A stretch of 55,207 nt of DNA from Prevotella sp. (GCA_017478025.1 JAFVGZ010000011.1:1-55207), one strand, 5' to 3'. Counted from the stretch's first letter, positions 43,355 to 52,524 are shown. The notes: generated by a model not told the origin, from the sequence alone. Translations and numbers: made by a program.

Positions 43355-44947
43355 CTAACGCCGTCTTTTCTTAGAAGATTTTGACTTACTCTTACCTTTC
43401 TTGGATGTTGCCTTCTTGCTGCGCTTCTTGGATGACGACACTTTTGACTTACGCCCCGATGACGCGCGGCGGCGTGAGGCAGAGGAGCGTTTCTTGGATG
43501 ATACCCTGGAGCGGCTTACCTTACTGCGACGTCCCTTGCGCTTGGATTTCAGCGCGTTGCGGCGTTTTGACTTGTATGAGACACGCTTTGCCTTATAGAC
43601 AGGTGCCTTATTTACCTCCACCATGTCACGCTTCATCAGCTCATCCACGTTGTATGCAACGATGGAGTCCTCCATCTCTATATATTTGGAGATATACTCC
43701 TTGGGCAGTCTCAGGTCAGTAGGCTCGCTGTATCCTGTGACGATGTCACGACGGTACTGCGGATTGAGCATGCGAAGCTTCTCTATGTCTATGCCCAGCA
43801 CTTTTGACACCTGCTCCAGATGCACATTGCGGAACAGCATGATGGTGTCAGTAGCCTCTGGCAGCGTTGTCTCCATTGGCACGATGTCATGCTCGCAGTA
43901 GTAGGTCATGATATAGTTAGCAGCAATAAAGGCAGGCACGTAGCCACGTGTCTCAGCAGGCAGGTAGGGGTAGATCTGCCAATAGTCCTTCACGCCTCCA
44001 GAGCGCTGGATAGCCTTTGTGATATTGCCGGGACCGCAGTTGTAGGCCGCTATGACGAGGTTCCAGTCTCCGAACATCTCATAGAGGTCGCTCAGATAGT
44101 GTGCTGCAGCCAGTGATGACTTCACCAGATCGCGGCGCTCGTCAATCATGGTGTTGACCTTCAGGCCATAGCGCTTACCGGTAGAAACCATGAACTGCCA
44201 CAGTCCTCCTGCTCCGACGCTGCTGACGGCATTGGGGTTCAGCGCTGACTCTATGACAGGCAGATACTTCAGTTCCAATGGCAGGCCATAGACCTCCAGA
44301 GCCTCCTCAAAGGCAGGCATAAAGAAGTTTGACTTGCCCAGCATCACGCTGACGGTGCGACGCAGACGTCCGCTGTAACGGTCTATGAACTTCTGCACCA
44401 CCTCGTTCCACGGCATCTCTATGGCCGTAGGCATTCGGCGCAGACGGTCTATATACACCTCTGTTGCCAGCGTAGTGCTGTCAGCAGGACTTATCGCTGT
44501 GCTGTCACCCGAGAGGTATGTGCGAGTCATGTAGTCATCGCCCTGCTCATCATCCACGATAAGACCTTCAGGAATCTCTATCACCTCCTCACGACCGTTG
44601 CTGCCTTTGACGAGAATCTCTGAATCTTCGTCTATACCCAAGGGAATGGAGTCGTTCTCCGCTTCGTCCTCTTCATCCTCTTCTTCGTCCTCATCACCTT
44701 CTTCGTCCCCGTCTTCTTCGTCTTCCCCTTCATCCAGGCCCTCTTCATCTTCGTCTTCCTCCGTGGCCTCTTCGTCTTCATCCTCATCCAGAGCCTCTTC
44801 GTCTTCGGCTTCTTCTGCGGCTACAGTCTTGCCCGTAGGCGCAACAGAGGTAACGTCAGATGCCATAATGTACTGCACGCATGAAGGAGTTGCCCCTAAC
44901 AGGAACAACAGCGCTATGATATAGTATTTCAGATTCTGTTTCATCAT
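43355..44947 (-). CDS. Lytic transglycosylase (MltD-like) with acidic and basic tails
   Basis: A 530-residue exported protein. The SLT domain (about 205-340) has the catalytic Glu233 in YLPVIESALNPNAVS and the motif GGLWQFMVSTGKRYGL; AAYNCGPGNITKAI is also conserved. It cleaves peptidoglycan glycan strands. A LysM-like stretch follows (VSKVLGIDIEKLRMLNP). Residues about 44-98 are almost all Asp/Glu (DNA 44653-44818, repeated GAA/GAC codons). The last 85 residues or so (43358-43610) are a Lys/Arg/Ser tail like a histone tail. This charge pattern is odd for the family. ATG at 44947 or the next at 44944 could be the start. Confidence 0.88.
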   Translation of the reverse strand: MMKQNLKYYIIALLFLLGATPSCVQYIMASDVTSVAPTGKTVAAEEAEDEEALDEDEDEEATEEDEDEEGLDEGEDEEDGDEEGDEDEEEDEEDEAENDSIPLGIDEDSEILVKGSNGREEVIEIPEGLIVDDEQGDDYMTRTYLSGDSTAISPADSTTLATEVYIDRLRRMPTAIEMPWNEVVQKFIDRYSGRLRRTVSVMLGKSNFFMPAFEEALEVYGLPLELKYLPVIESALNPNAVSSVGAGGLWQFMVSTGKRYGLKVNTMIDERRDLVKSSLAAAHYLSDLYEMFGDWNLVIAAYNCGPGNITKAIQRSGGVKDYWQIYPYLPAETRGYVPAFIAANYIMTYYCEHDIVPMETTLPEATDTIMLFRNVHLEQVSKVLGIDIEKLRMLNPQYRRDIVTGYSEPTDLRLPKEYISKYIEMEDSIVAYNVDELMKRDMVEVNKAPVYKAKRVSYKSKRRNALKSKRKGRRSKVSRSRVSSKKRSSASRRRASSGRKSKVSSSKKRSKKATSKKGKSKSKSSKKRRR

Positions 44948-44970
44948 TTTCTATTTACTTTTCTTAAGAT

Positions 44971-45018
44971 GGTGAGAGGCTTTCTCTCGCTAATGGCGGT
45001 GAGAGGCTTTCTCTCGCT
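44971..45018. repeat. Tandem 21-bp hairpin repeat
   Basis: GGTGAGAGGCTTTCTCTCGCT occurs twice (44971-44991 and 44998-45018), each able to fold on GAGAG/CTCTC. A third match to GAGGCTTTCTCTCGC lies at 38864-38878. It sits between the transglycosylase and the DUF5683 gene. Confidence 0.75.
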
Positions 45019-45047
45019 CTAATGTGGCGGGACTTTCCTAAACCCGT

Positions 45048-45746
45048 CTAAAAGGTCAGCGCGGCATGCATGCCGATAGCATGATTGTTCTGCCCGCTTT
45101 CTATTTTCGTGTTGCCGTTTATGACAGTCGGAGCAAGCCTGAGGCTCAGATCATCAGAGATATCAAACTGTGACAGCGACGCATCCACGTAGGCATCGAC
45201 TATGGACAGCGCATAGACCGCCATCATTGCGATGAATGACAGGTCACGCCAGCGGCGGTACTTGTCCTTTCTCGACTTGAATATCTGCTTGTATCGCTCT
45301 GTATTTGTCGAGTTTATTGACTGTCCCAGATGCAGGAACTGCTCATAGCTTGCCGTCTTGGGGTCATTGTCCGATATGTCAAGATAGGCCTGCGAATAGT
45401 CCAGATACATCTGGTTGTTCCATCTCATGGCGTAGATACAACCGAGGAATCCTCCGTACACGATGGGCAGCTTCCAGTATTTTCTGTTGTATATCTGTCC
45501 TGCTCCGGGCAGCATGATAGCCAGCCACATGGCACGCTTCGGGTCTGGCCTCCACGTGCTCCAGTCACGCCTCTCTTTCTTCACCTTCTGCACCACCTTA
45601 TCTACCTGCTCCATGCTGACAGACACGGTGTCGTCAACGAGGCTGTCGGTGAGTTCCACCACCTGGGGTGAAGGCACGACGGCCTCCTCCTGCGCCATTG
45701 TGCAGAGGCTCATGAAGACGAATAATATCAAGAGCAGATGCCTCAT
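45048..45746 (-). CDS. DUF5683 outer-membrane-associated protein
   Basis: A 232-residue exported protein (signal MRHLLLILFVFMSLCTMAQ). The conserved part is WRPDPKRAMWLAIMLPGAGQIYNRKYWKLPIVYGGFLGCIYA, a hallmark of DUF5683, with further aromatic and helical segments. Function unknown; the family is found next to parB in Bacteroidetes. Its start overlaps the parB stop by one base (TAATG), so it is translated in the parAB operon. Confidence 0.85.
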   Translation of the reverse strand: MRHLLLILFVFMSLCTMAQEEAVVPSPQVVELTDSLVDDTVSVSMEQVDKVVQKVKKERRDWSTWRPDPKRAMWLAIMLPGAGQIYNRKYWKLPIVYGGFLGCIYAMRWNNQMYLDYSQAYLDISDNDPKTASYEQFLHLGQSINSTNTERYKQIFKSRKDKYRRWRDLSFIAMMAVYALSIVDAYVDASLSQFDISDDLSLRLAPTVINGNTKIESGQNNHAIGMHAALTF

Positions 45747-46642
45747 TATCTGATTCTTTCGACGATACGTCTCAGTTCCTCCTCGTTCTTGAATGATATT
45801 GTCAACTTTCCCTTGCCGTTGCCTGAGTAGGTCAGCTTCACCGGTGCCTGCATCATGTTCTCTACATGCTGCTTCATTTCCTCTATGTGGCCGGGCAGCT
45901 CCACATCGCTCTTTATAGCGCGTGTAGCTGTCTGGACATCCTCACCGCCGTTAAGACGCTGAACCAGTTCCTCTACCTTGCGGACAGAGTAGCCGTTCTT
46001 CATTATCTCCCTGAAGAGCTTTATCTGCATCGACGGTGAGTCAAGCGAGAGCAGGGCACGGGCGTGACCCATGTCTATCTCTTTCTTCTGGAGCGCCAGC
46101 TGTATCTGTGCCGGCAAGCGAAGCAGACGCAGGTGATTGGCGATGGCAGCACGGCTCTTGCCCACACGCTCAGACACCTTCTCCTGGGTCATTCCTTCAT
46201 TATCCAACAGAGACTGATAGGCCAGCGCTATCTCTATCGCGTTCAGATCCTCACGCTGGATATTCTCCACCAGCGCCATCTCCATCACGCTTTCGTCGCC
46301 GATGGTACGGATATAAGCCGGCACAGCCCTCAGCCCAGCCAGCTGTGAGGCACGCCAGCGACGCTCGCCGGCGATGATCTGAAAGCGTCCCGTCTCTGTC
46401 TGACGCAGGGTGATAGGCTGGATGATACCTATCTCGCGAATGCTTGTTGCCAACTCCTGCAGGGCTTGCTCGTCAAACTCCCTGCGGGGCTGGTTGGGGT
46501 TGGCATCGATGAGATCTATCGGCACCTCATTGATAGTAGAGGACCCCTGTGGGCGCACGTCTTCGGTGCTTATCAATGCGTCAAGGCCACGTCCCAGGAC
46601 GTTGCCGCGGTTTGTTGAAGCGTATTTCTTGTGAACTGCCAT
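45746..46642 (-). CDS. parB: Chromosome partitioning protein ParB
   Basis: A 298-residue ParB/Spo0J that binds parS sites and spreads on DNA to load SMC and act with ParA. The N-terminal CTPase fold begins after about 30 residues (NEVPIDLIDANPNQPRREFDEQAL) with GERRWRASQLAG. The helix-turn-helix follows (MTQEKVSERVGKSRAAIANHLRLLRLP). The C-terminal dimerisation part ends in ERIR. The spacing to parA is 78 bp. Length and motifs are normal. Confidence 0.96.
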   Translation of the reverse strand: MAVHKKYASTNRGNVLGRGLDALISTEDVRPQGSSTINEVPIDLIDANPNQPRREFDEQALQELATSIREIGIIQPITLRQTETGRFQIIAGERRWRASQLAGLRAVPAYIRTIGDESVMEMALVENIQREDLNAIEIALAYQSLLDNEGMTQEKVSERVGKSRAAIANHLRLLRLPAQIQLALQKKEIDMGHARALLSLDSPSMQIKLFREIMKNGYSVRKVEELVQRLNGGEDVQTATRAIKSDVELPGHIEEMKQHVENMMQAPVKLTYSGNGKGKLTISFKNEEELRRIVERIR

Positions 46643-46720
46643 TGTTTGGATGTTTCAATAATCTGATGGTTTAAGGCGGGGTCAGTTAATCAATTCCCCG
46701 CCGTATTGCTTAAACCCGCC

Positions 46721-47497
46721 TTAATTCTTGTGAGAGACGAGTTCCTTTGCCAGAGCGAGATAGTTCTTCGTTCCTGCCGCATCACGGTCATACAGTATCA
46801 CGGGCAGACCGTGGCTGGGACTCTCAGAGAGCTTCACGTTTCGCTGTATCACCGTCTTGAACACCAGCTCCTGGAAGTGTCGCTTCACCTCATCATATAT
46901 CTGATTGGCCAGTTTCAGGCGGTTGTCATACATTGTCAGCAGGAATCCTTCTATCTCCAACTGCGGATTCAGCTTGCTCTTGATAATCTTGATTGTGCTC
47001 AGGAGCTTTCCTATACCCTCAAGGGCGAAGTACTCACACTGCACCGGAATAATCACCGAGTCAGCAGCCGTCAGCGCGTTGACCGTAATCAGCCCCAGCG
47101 AAGGAGAGCAGTCTATCAGGATGTAGTCATAATCCTCACGTATCGGAGCGAGTATCTTCTTGAGCACCTTCTCGCGGTCCGGAATGTTCAGCATCTCAAT
47201 CTCGGCACCCACCAGGTCGATGTGACTCGGTATGATGTCAAGACCGTTGATATCCGTTGTGTAGATGGCATCGTGCACATCGGCATGATTGATGATACAT
47301 TCATAGATGGAGCAGTCAACCTCCTGCAGATCTACGCCCAGTCCGCTTGAGGCATTAGCCTGCGGATCTGCATCAATAACCAATACTGCTTTGTCAAGCG
47401 TGGCAAGCGAGGCAGCCAGATTGATGGTCGTGGTGGTCTTACCGACACCGCCCTTCTGGTTCACCATCGCTATCATTTTCCCTAACTTTTTTTCCAT
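46721..47497 (-). CDS. parA: Chromosome partitioning ATPase ParA (Soj)
   Basis: A 258-residue deviant Walker ATPase. The Walker A motif is NQKGGVGKTTTTINLAA (residues about 13-29), with VIDADPQANASSGLG as Walker A' and DCSPSLGLITVNAL as Walker B. It works with ParB to move the origin region. The ATG at 47497 gives MEKKLGKMIAMVNQKGG; M8 is an alternative. It leads the parA-parB-DUF5683 operon, with a promoter at 47594-47625. Confidence 0.96.
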   Translation of the reverse strand: MEKKLGKMIAMVNQKGGVGKTTTTINLAASLATLDKAVLVIDADPQANASSGLGVDLQEVDCSIYECIINHADVHDAIYTTDINGLDIIPSHIDLVGAEIEMLNIPDREKVLKKILAPIREDYDYILIDCSPSLGLITVNALTAADSVIIPVQCEYFALEGIGKLLSTIKIIKSKLNPQLEIEGFLLTMYDNRLKLANQIYDEVKRHFQELVFKTVIQRNVKLSESPSHGLPVILYDRDAAGTKNYLALAKELVSHKN

Positions 47498-47593
47498 ATC
47501 TTTTGATAATCGTCTTTTTTGTCTTCGTTATTGTGGCGGGTTCTGTGTGTTTTCCGCCACGTGTGAGCATTAGCACTCAACACATAATTGGTG

Positions 47594-47625
47594 CAAAGGT
47601 ACAAAAAAAACGTGAAACACTCAAA
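47594..47625 (-). promoter_or_regulatory. parAB promoter with parS-like half sites
   Basis: On the minus strand TTTG (47625-47622), 20 bp and TACCTTTG (47601-47594). CGTGAAACA, a half of the parS consensus, lies within the spacer (47611-47619), and a second copy at 47630-47638 is just upstream. They are possible ParB contacts for autoregulation. Confidence 0.65.
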
Positions 47626-47693
47626 TTTCCGTGAAACAATATACATTTTTTAGGACTTCAGACAGGAAATTAAACACTTTTCGCAGCCTTTCT

Positions 47694-47725
47694 CTTGCGT
47701 AATCCAAAAGTTAATAGTAACTTTG
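47694..47725 (+). promoter_or_regulatory. Promoter of the tRNA-Arg gene
   Basis: CTTG (47694-47697), 20 bp and TAACTTTG (47718-47725). Confidence 0.7.
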
Positions 47726-47780
47726 CACTCAGATTGCGACATTTTTTCTCGTATGGGTTACGAGTAAGAAGCGATGCACT

Positions 47781-47853
47781 GCACCTGTAGTTCAACGGAT
47801 TAGAATAGGGGATTCCGGTTCCCCAGATCAGGGTTCGATTCCCTGTGGGTGTA
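47781..47853 (+). tRNA. tRNA-Arg (anticodon CCG)
   Basis: A 73-nt cloverleaf. Anticodon stem GGGGA/TCCCC (47808-47812 and 47820-47824) encloses the loop TTCCGGT with anticodon CCG (47815-47817). T arm is CAGGG TTCGATT CCCTG. D arm GTTC/GAAT. Acceptor GCACCTG pairs with TGGGTGT with some G-U pairs, and the discriminator is A. CCA is not encoded. It reads CGG codons. It has its own promoter. Confidence 0.93.
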
Positions 47854-47909
47854 CAGGTGGGGGCCATTAATTCCCACCGTGATATAGCGAATTAACAAAC
47901 CCACCTACA

Positions 47910-49934
47910 ATGATTTCACATCCGAAAAATTTGCCTTTGGCCAGTGTGGTAGCTTTCATTTGGAATCTCCTCCTGGCCTATATTGTTTATGCCTTGTGTC
48001 GCATAGCATACGTGTGGCTCAACTGGAGTACTGTCAGCGAGGGATTCGATGAACTCTCACTGAGCTCACTGGTGCAGGGAGCGTTCATCTTCGATACCTC
48101 CGCAATCTTCTACACCAACATCCTCTATGCCTTCCTCATGCTGCTGCCGTTCCGCTTTGCAGAAAGGCCGGTGTATCAGAAGGTTGCGAAATGGATATTC
48201 CTGACAGTCAACGGACTGGCCGTCATCGTCAATCTCGCTGATGCTGTATATTATCCCTATACGGGACGCCGCACAACGATGAGTGTGATGGGTGAATTTG
48301 CCAACGAGGGAAATCTCCTCGGCATCATCGCCTCTGAGAGCGTCAGGCACTGGTATGTCTTCATCATCGGAATCCTCCTGCTGCTGTTCATGTACAAGCT
48401 CTACATGACGCCCTCCCCCACTCTGGCGCATAGCGTACAAGGCAGCGTTTCGAAGCGCCGCAGATGGGGAACGGTATCAGCCAAGACGCTGTGCCTGCTT
48501 CTCTTTATCCCGCTCTGCATCGCAGGCATGAGAGGAGGTTTTACCACCGCAGTACGTCCCGTAACTATCAGTAATGCAAACCAATACGTTAACCGTCCCA
48601 CAGAAGCGGCGATAGTGCTCAACACGCCGTTCTCCCTGTTGCGCACTATAGGAAAGAATGTGTTTGCCGACCCGGGCTATTACAGCGCCACTGAGCTGGA
48701 TGCCCTGTATTCTCCCGTTCACTATCCTGCCACAGACAGCCTCAGCACTACCCTGCCTGCAAACAAGCCCATGGTGGCACGAAAGAAAAATGTTGTGGTG
48801 CTCATAGTGGAGAGCTTTGGGCGTGAATATATAGGTAAGTATAACGAGGGTTTCTTGGAAGCAGGCTACAAGGGTTATACACCCTTCATTGACAGTCTGC
48901 TGACCCAGTCGCTTACCTTCGAGCAGACCTTTGCCAACGGCCGTAAGAGCATAGATGGAATGCCGAGCATCCTGTCCTCCATTCCCCACTTCATAGAACC
49001 GTTTTTCCTCACACCGGCATCGCTCAACGATATCAGCGGTCTGGCAGGCGAATTGGGGCATTGCGGCTATGAGAGTGCCTTCTTTCATGGGGCAGAGAAC
49101 GGCAGCATGGGCTTTCAGGCCTTTGCAAAGACCACAGGATATGACCACTACTACGGACGCACGGAGTACAACGAAGACAGCCGCTTTGACGGAGAGAAGG
49201 ACTTTGACGGCATGTGGGCCATCTGGGATGAGCCGTTCCTGCAGTTCTATGCCCAGAAGATGACAGAGCTCCGGGAACCCTTCATCACCACCGTCTTCAC
49301 CGCATCATCGCACCATCCCTACCACGTGCCAGAGCAGTATGCGTCGGTATATCCCGAGGAAGGCACCAACCCCATACACAAGTGCATACGGTACACCGAT
49401 ATGTCGCTGCGCCGCTTCTTTGAGACAGCACGCAAGCAACCGTGGTACAGTAATACCATCTTCGTATTCACATCAGACCACACCAATATCCCCGACCATA
49501 AGGAGTACAGCACGGATCTCGGACTCTACAGCGCACCGATCTTTTTCTATGACCCATCGGGGGAGATGCCGCGCGAATGCAGGGCAGGCATAGCTCAGCA
49601 GATAGACATCATGCCCACGATATTGAGCTATCTGGGGTATAACAAGCCGTACGTCGCTTTCGGTATAGACCTGCTCAACACGCCGTCGGAAGACACGTGG
49701 GCCGTAACAAACAATAACGGCATCTATCAATACGTGAAGGGTGACTACGTGATACATTTTGACGGCACCCTCACCAAGGCAGCATACAACTACAAGAAAG
49801 ACCGGCTCTTGGAGCACAACCTCATATCAGACCCGTCGCTGCGCCCCACATTCCAGTCAATGGAACGCACCCTGAAAGCCATAATACAAAGCTACATGCA
49901 GCGCATGACGACAAACAACCTCGTTGTAAATTAA
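47910..49934 (+). CDS. LtaS-like sulfatase/phosphoethanolamine-type transferase
   Basis: A 674-residue inner-membrane protein with about five N-terminal membrane helices (to residue 165) and an extracytoplasmic alkaline-phosphatase-superfamily domain (from about 295, NVVVLIVESFGREYIG). The likely nucleophile region is ANGRKSIDGMPSILSS, and metal/substrate motifs include SSHHPYHVP and FTSDHTN. Relatives make lipoteichoic acid or transfer phosphoglycerol or phosphoethanolamine; in Bacteroidetes the acceptor is not well defined. It lies 56 bp after the tRNA and may read through from it. Function assignment to the family is good, substrate unknown. Confidence 0.88.
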   Translation: MISHPKNLPLASVVAFIWNLLLAYIVYALCRIAYVWLNWSTVSEGFDELSLSSLVQGAFIFDTSAIFYTNILYAFLMLLPFRFAERPVYQKVAKWIFLTVNGLAVIVNLADAVYYPYTGRRTTMSVMGEFANEGNLLGIIASESVRHWYVFIIGILLLLFMYKLYMTPSPTLAHSVQGSVSKRRRWGTVSAKTLCLLLFIPLCIAGMRGGFTTAVRPVTISNANQYVNRPTEAAIVLNTPFSLLRTIGKNVFADPGYYSATELDALYSPVHYPATDSLSTTLPANKPMVARKKNVVVLIVESFGREYIGKYNEGFLEAGYKGYTPFIDSLLTQSLTFEQTFANGRKSIDGMPSILSSIPHFIEPFFLTPASLNDISGLAGELGHCGYESAFFHGAENGSMGFQAFAKTTGYDHYYGRTEYNEDSRFDGEKDFDGMWAIWDEPFLQFYAQKMTELREPFITTVFTASSHHPYHVPEQYASVYPEEGTNPIHKCIRYTDMSLRRFFETARKQPWYSNTIFVFTSDHTNIPDHKEYSTDLGLYSAPIFFYDPSGEMPRECRAGIAQQIDIMPTILSYLGYNKPYVAFGIDLLNTPSEDTWAVTNNNGIYQYVKGDYVIHFDGTLTKAAYNYKKDRLLEHNLISDPSLRPTFQSMERTLKAIIQSYMQRMTTNNLVVN

Positions 49935-50054
49935 AAATTAAAAATTCAAAATTAACTCAAGTTCCGCATGTGGAAAAACGCCCTGCAAGGGCGCGCTTGC
50001 GAAACTTGAATAAACAATTCTCAATTCTCAATTAACCCTTCCCACCGTTCACGT

Positions 50055-50087
50055 CTCCCTCCCCCAGGGGAGGGCCGGGGTGGGGCT
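50055..50087 (+). repeat. G-rich hairpin repeat, copy before priA
   Basis: A 33-bp stretch starting CTCCCTCCCCCAGGGG, with a perfect CCTCCCC..GGGGAGG hairpin core. It is identical to 52472-52504 just after priA. It lies 18 bp before the priA ATG and so overlaps or forms the leader. Confidence 0.85.
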
Positions 50088-50105
50088 CTTGGTGGGGCTC
50101 TTTTT

Positions 50106-52424
50106 ATGTTTGTCAACGTCATACTCCCTCTGCCCCTTGACGGGCTTTTTACCTACTCTGTGCCGACAGAGTTGGAGGGACGCGTGCTGCCATACGTCAG
50201 GGTGAAGGTGCCACTCGGCATTTCAAAGACCTACACAGCGCTTATTATCTCCGTAACATCCGACTACGACGAAGCGAGACAGACGAAACCCATCATCAGC
50301 GTTCTTGACGATGAGCCCGTCATCCTGCCATCACAGTTCCGACTGTGGCAATGGATGAGCGAATACTATATGTCACCTCTCGGAGACATCTTTGTTGCCG
50401 CAATGCCTCACGGCATGAAGGAGGAGCAGTCTTACCGTCCACGCCGTGAGACATACGTCACCGTCGGCGACAACTACCACAGCGAGGCATCGCTGATGAG
50501 AGCCCTTGACGCCCTCACACGGTCTCCGCGACAACACAGCGTGTTCACGGAATACCTGCACCTCAGCGGCTGGGATGAAGGAAGTCAGAAGAAGGATATC
50601 TCGCGCGAAGAACTGATGAATGTCACACACTCCACCAGCGCCATTGTCAAAGCGCTGACGGACAAGGGTATGCTGAAGCTTTACGACAAGGAGGTGGGGC
50701 GCCTGAATACGAGCCTGCCGCCGCGTCCTGAGAATATCAAGCCACTCAACGATTACCAACAGGAGGCTTACGACACCATCCTACGTCTGCAGGGCCTCAC
50801 AGACCAGCATACAGGAGAGCAGGAGAAACAGGAGAAACAGGAGAAACAGGGGAAGCCTGAGCAGCCAAAGAATATCTTGCTGCATGGGGTCACATCGTCT
50901 GGAAAGACCGAGATTTACATCCACCTCATCCAGGATGCCATAGATCGCGGAGAGCAGGTGCTGTACCTGCTGCCTGAGATAGCGCTGACTGTGCAGATCA
51001 CCCAGCGACTGCAGCACGTCTTTGGCTCGCGGCTCGGCATCTATCACTCCAAGTATTCTGACGCCGAACGTGTGGAGATATGGCAGAAGCAGCTCTCCCC
51101 CCAGCCTTACGACATCATCCTCGGTGCCCGCTCTGCCGTGCTGCTGCCCTTCCAGCGCTTGGGGTTGGTAATCGTGGATGAGGAACACGAGACGAGCTTC
51201 AAGCAGCAAGATCCCTCACCGCGCTATCATGCCCGCGCCGTTGCACAGATGATGGCACGCTGGGCAGGAGCACGCGTGATACTGGGCACCGCGACACCAT
51301 CGGCAGAGACATATTACAACGCCACAAACGGCAAATATGAGCTCGTGACGCTCACAAAGCGCTACGGCGACATGCTGCTGCCCAGGATAGAAATAGTAGA
51401 TACCCACGACCTTCGCCGCCGTAAGATTATGCGCGGCTTCCTGTCCCCCCAGCTGAAGGATGCTGTGCGCGACGCGCTGAACAACGGCAGGCAGGCGATA
51501 CTGTTTCTCAACAGACGCGGCTTCTCACACGTTGTGGAGTGCAGACAGTGCGGCTGGTCACCACAATGTCCGCATTGCGATGTGTCGCTGACCTATCACA
51601 AGACCCAGGCAGCGCTGACGTGCCATTACTGCGGATATACCTACCGCATGCCGACGGTATGCCCTGACTGCGGGAACCGCGAGCTGAACGACCGCGGAGC
51701 AGGAACGGAGAAGATTGAGGAGACCATTGCTGAGACATTCCCCGAGGCTCGCATTGCCCGCATGGATCTCGACACCACGCGCACAAGGAATGCTTATGAG
51801 CGCATCATCGCAGAGTTTGCGTCGGGCAAGACAAACCTGCTCATCGGCACACAGATGGTAACGAAGGGACTGGACTTCGGCGGTGTCAGCGTGGTGGGCA
51901 TCTTGTCAGCCGACAGTATGCTCCATCAGCCCGACTTTCGTGCCGGCGAACATGCCTTCACGATGATGACACAGGTAGCAGGACGGGCAGGCCGCAAGGG
52001 ACAGCAGGGTCAGGTGATACTACAGACAGCGAACCCGAAGATGCCCATCATACGCCAGATAGTAAAGGCAGACTACAGGGGATTCTTTGCAAGCCTCATG
52101 CAGGAGCGCAGAGAGTTTCACTACCCGCCCTTCACACGCCTCATCGCCATCTACCTGAAGCACCGTGATGACGGCATCGTGAACAGCGCAGCCATCGAGT
52201 TGGGCTCACGCCTTCGCACCGTCTTCGGCGACAGCGTACTGGGTCCCGACCGCCCTAACATAGCACGCATCAAGAACCTGTACATCAGAAAGATACTGTT
52301 GAAACTCCCCTTGAACCTCAGCATCAACGCCTCGCGACAGGCTATACGCACAGCAGTAAGCGAGATGAAAAAAGACAAGCGATACACGGGCATAAACATT
52401 TACTACGACATAGACCCGAGTTAA
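50106..52424 (+). CDS. priA: Primosomal protein N' (replication restart helicase PriA)
   Basis: A 772-residue DEAH-type helicase that restarts stalled forks. The 3'-DNA-binding domain is N-terminal (MFVNVILPLPLDGLFTYSVP). Walker A is HGVTSSGKTEIYI and Walker B is DEEH, followed by conserved ARSAVLLPF and TATPSAETY. The zinc-binding cysteine set is CRQCGWSPQCPHC...CHYCG...CPDCG. The C-terminal domain (FHYPPFTRLIAIYLKHR) is complete. Between domains is a Gln/Glu/Lys insert with three copies of a 9-bp unit encoding EKQ (50823-50849). Identical 33-bp G-rich repeats flank the gene. Confidence 0.96.
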   Translation: MFVNVILPLPLDGLFTYSVPTELEGRVLPYVRVKVPLGISKTYTALIISVTSDYDEARQTKPIISVLDDEPVILPSQFRLWQWMSEYYMSPLGDIFVAAMPHGMKEEQSYRPRRETYVTVGDNYHSEASLMRALDALTRSPRQHSVFTEYLHLSGWDEGSQKKDISREELMNVTHSTSAIVKALTDKGMLKLYDKEVGRLNTSLPPRPENIKPLNDYQQEAYDTILRLQGLTDQHTGEQEKQEKQEKQGKPEQPKNILLHGVTSSGKTEIYIHLIQDAIDRGEQVLYLLPEIALTVQITQRLQHVFGSRLGIYHSKYSDAERVEIWQKQLSPQPYDIILGARSAVLLPFQRLGLVIVDEEHETSFKQQDPSPRYHARAVAQMMARWAGARVILGTATPSAETYYNATNGKYELVTLTKRYGDMLLPRIEIVDTHDLRRRKIMRGFLSPQLKDAVRDALNNGRQAILFLNRRGFSHVVECRQCGWSPQCPHCDVSLTYHKTQAALTCHYCGYTYRMPTVCPDCGNRELNDRGAGTEKIEETIAETFPEARIARMDLDTTRTRNAYERIIAEFASGKTNLLIGTQMVTKGLDFGGVSVVGILSADSMLHQPDFRAGEHAFTMMTQVAGRAGRKGQQGQVILQTANPKMPIIRQIVKADYRGFFASLMQERREFHYPPFTRLIAIYLKHRDDGIVNSAAIELGSRLRTVFGDSVLGPDRPNIARIKNLYIRKILLKLPLNLSINASRQAIRTAVSEMKKDKRYTGINIYYDIDPS

Positions 52425-52471
52425 TGCAGAATGCAGAATGCAGAATGCATAAACAGTGGTTCGTAATCCAC

Positions 52472-52504
52472 CTCCCTCCCCCAGGGGAGGGCCGGGGTGG
52501 GGCT
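52472..52504 (+). repeat. G-rich hairpin repeat, copy after priA
   Basis: Identical over 33 bp to 50055-50087. It lies 47 bp after the priA stop, past a short GCAGAAT-type repeat. Confidence 0.85.
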
Positions 52505-52524
52505 TCTTTAATTCATAATTCACT

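Noticed and set aside
44598-44924. Plus-strand frame with long poly-Ser run
   Set aside because: It is the antisense of the Asp/Glu codons in the lytic transglycosylase gene and has no start context.
47855-47878. Terminator after tRNA-Arg
   Set aside because: GGTGGG/CCCACC can pair, but there is no T-run, and the loop is weakly defined.
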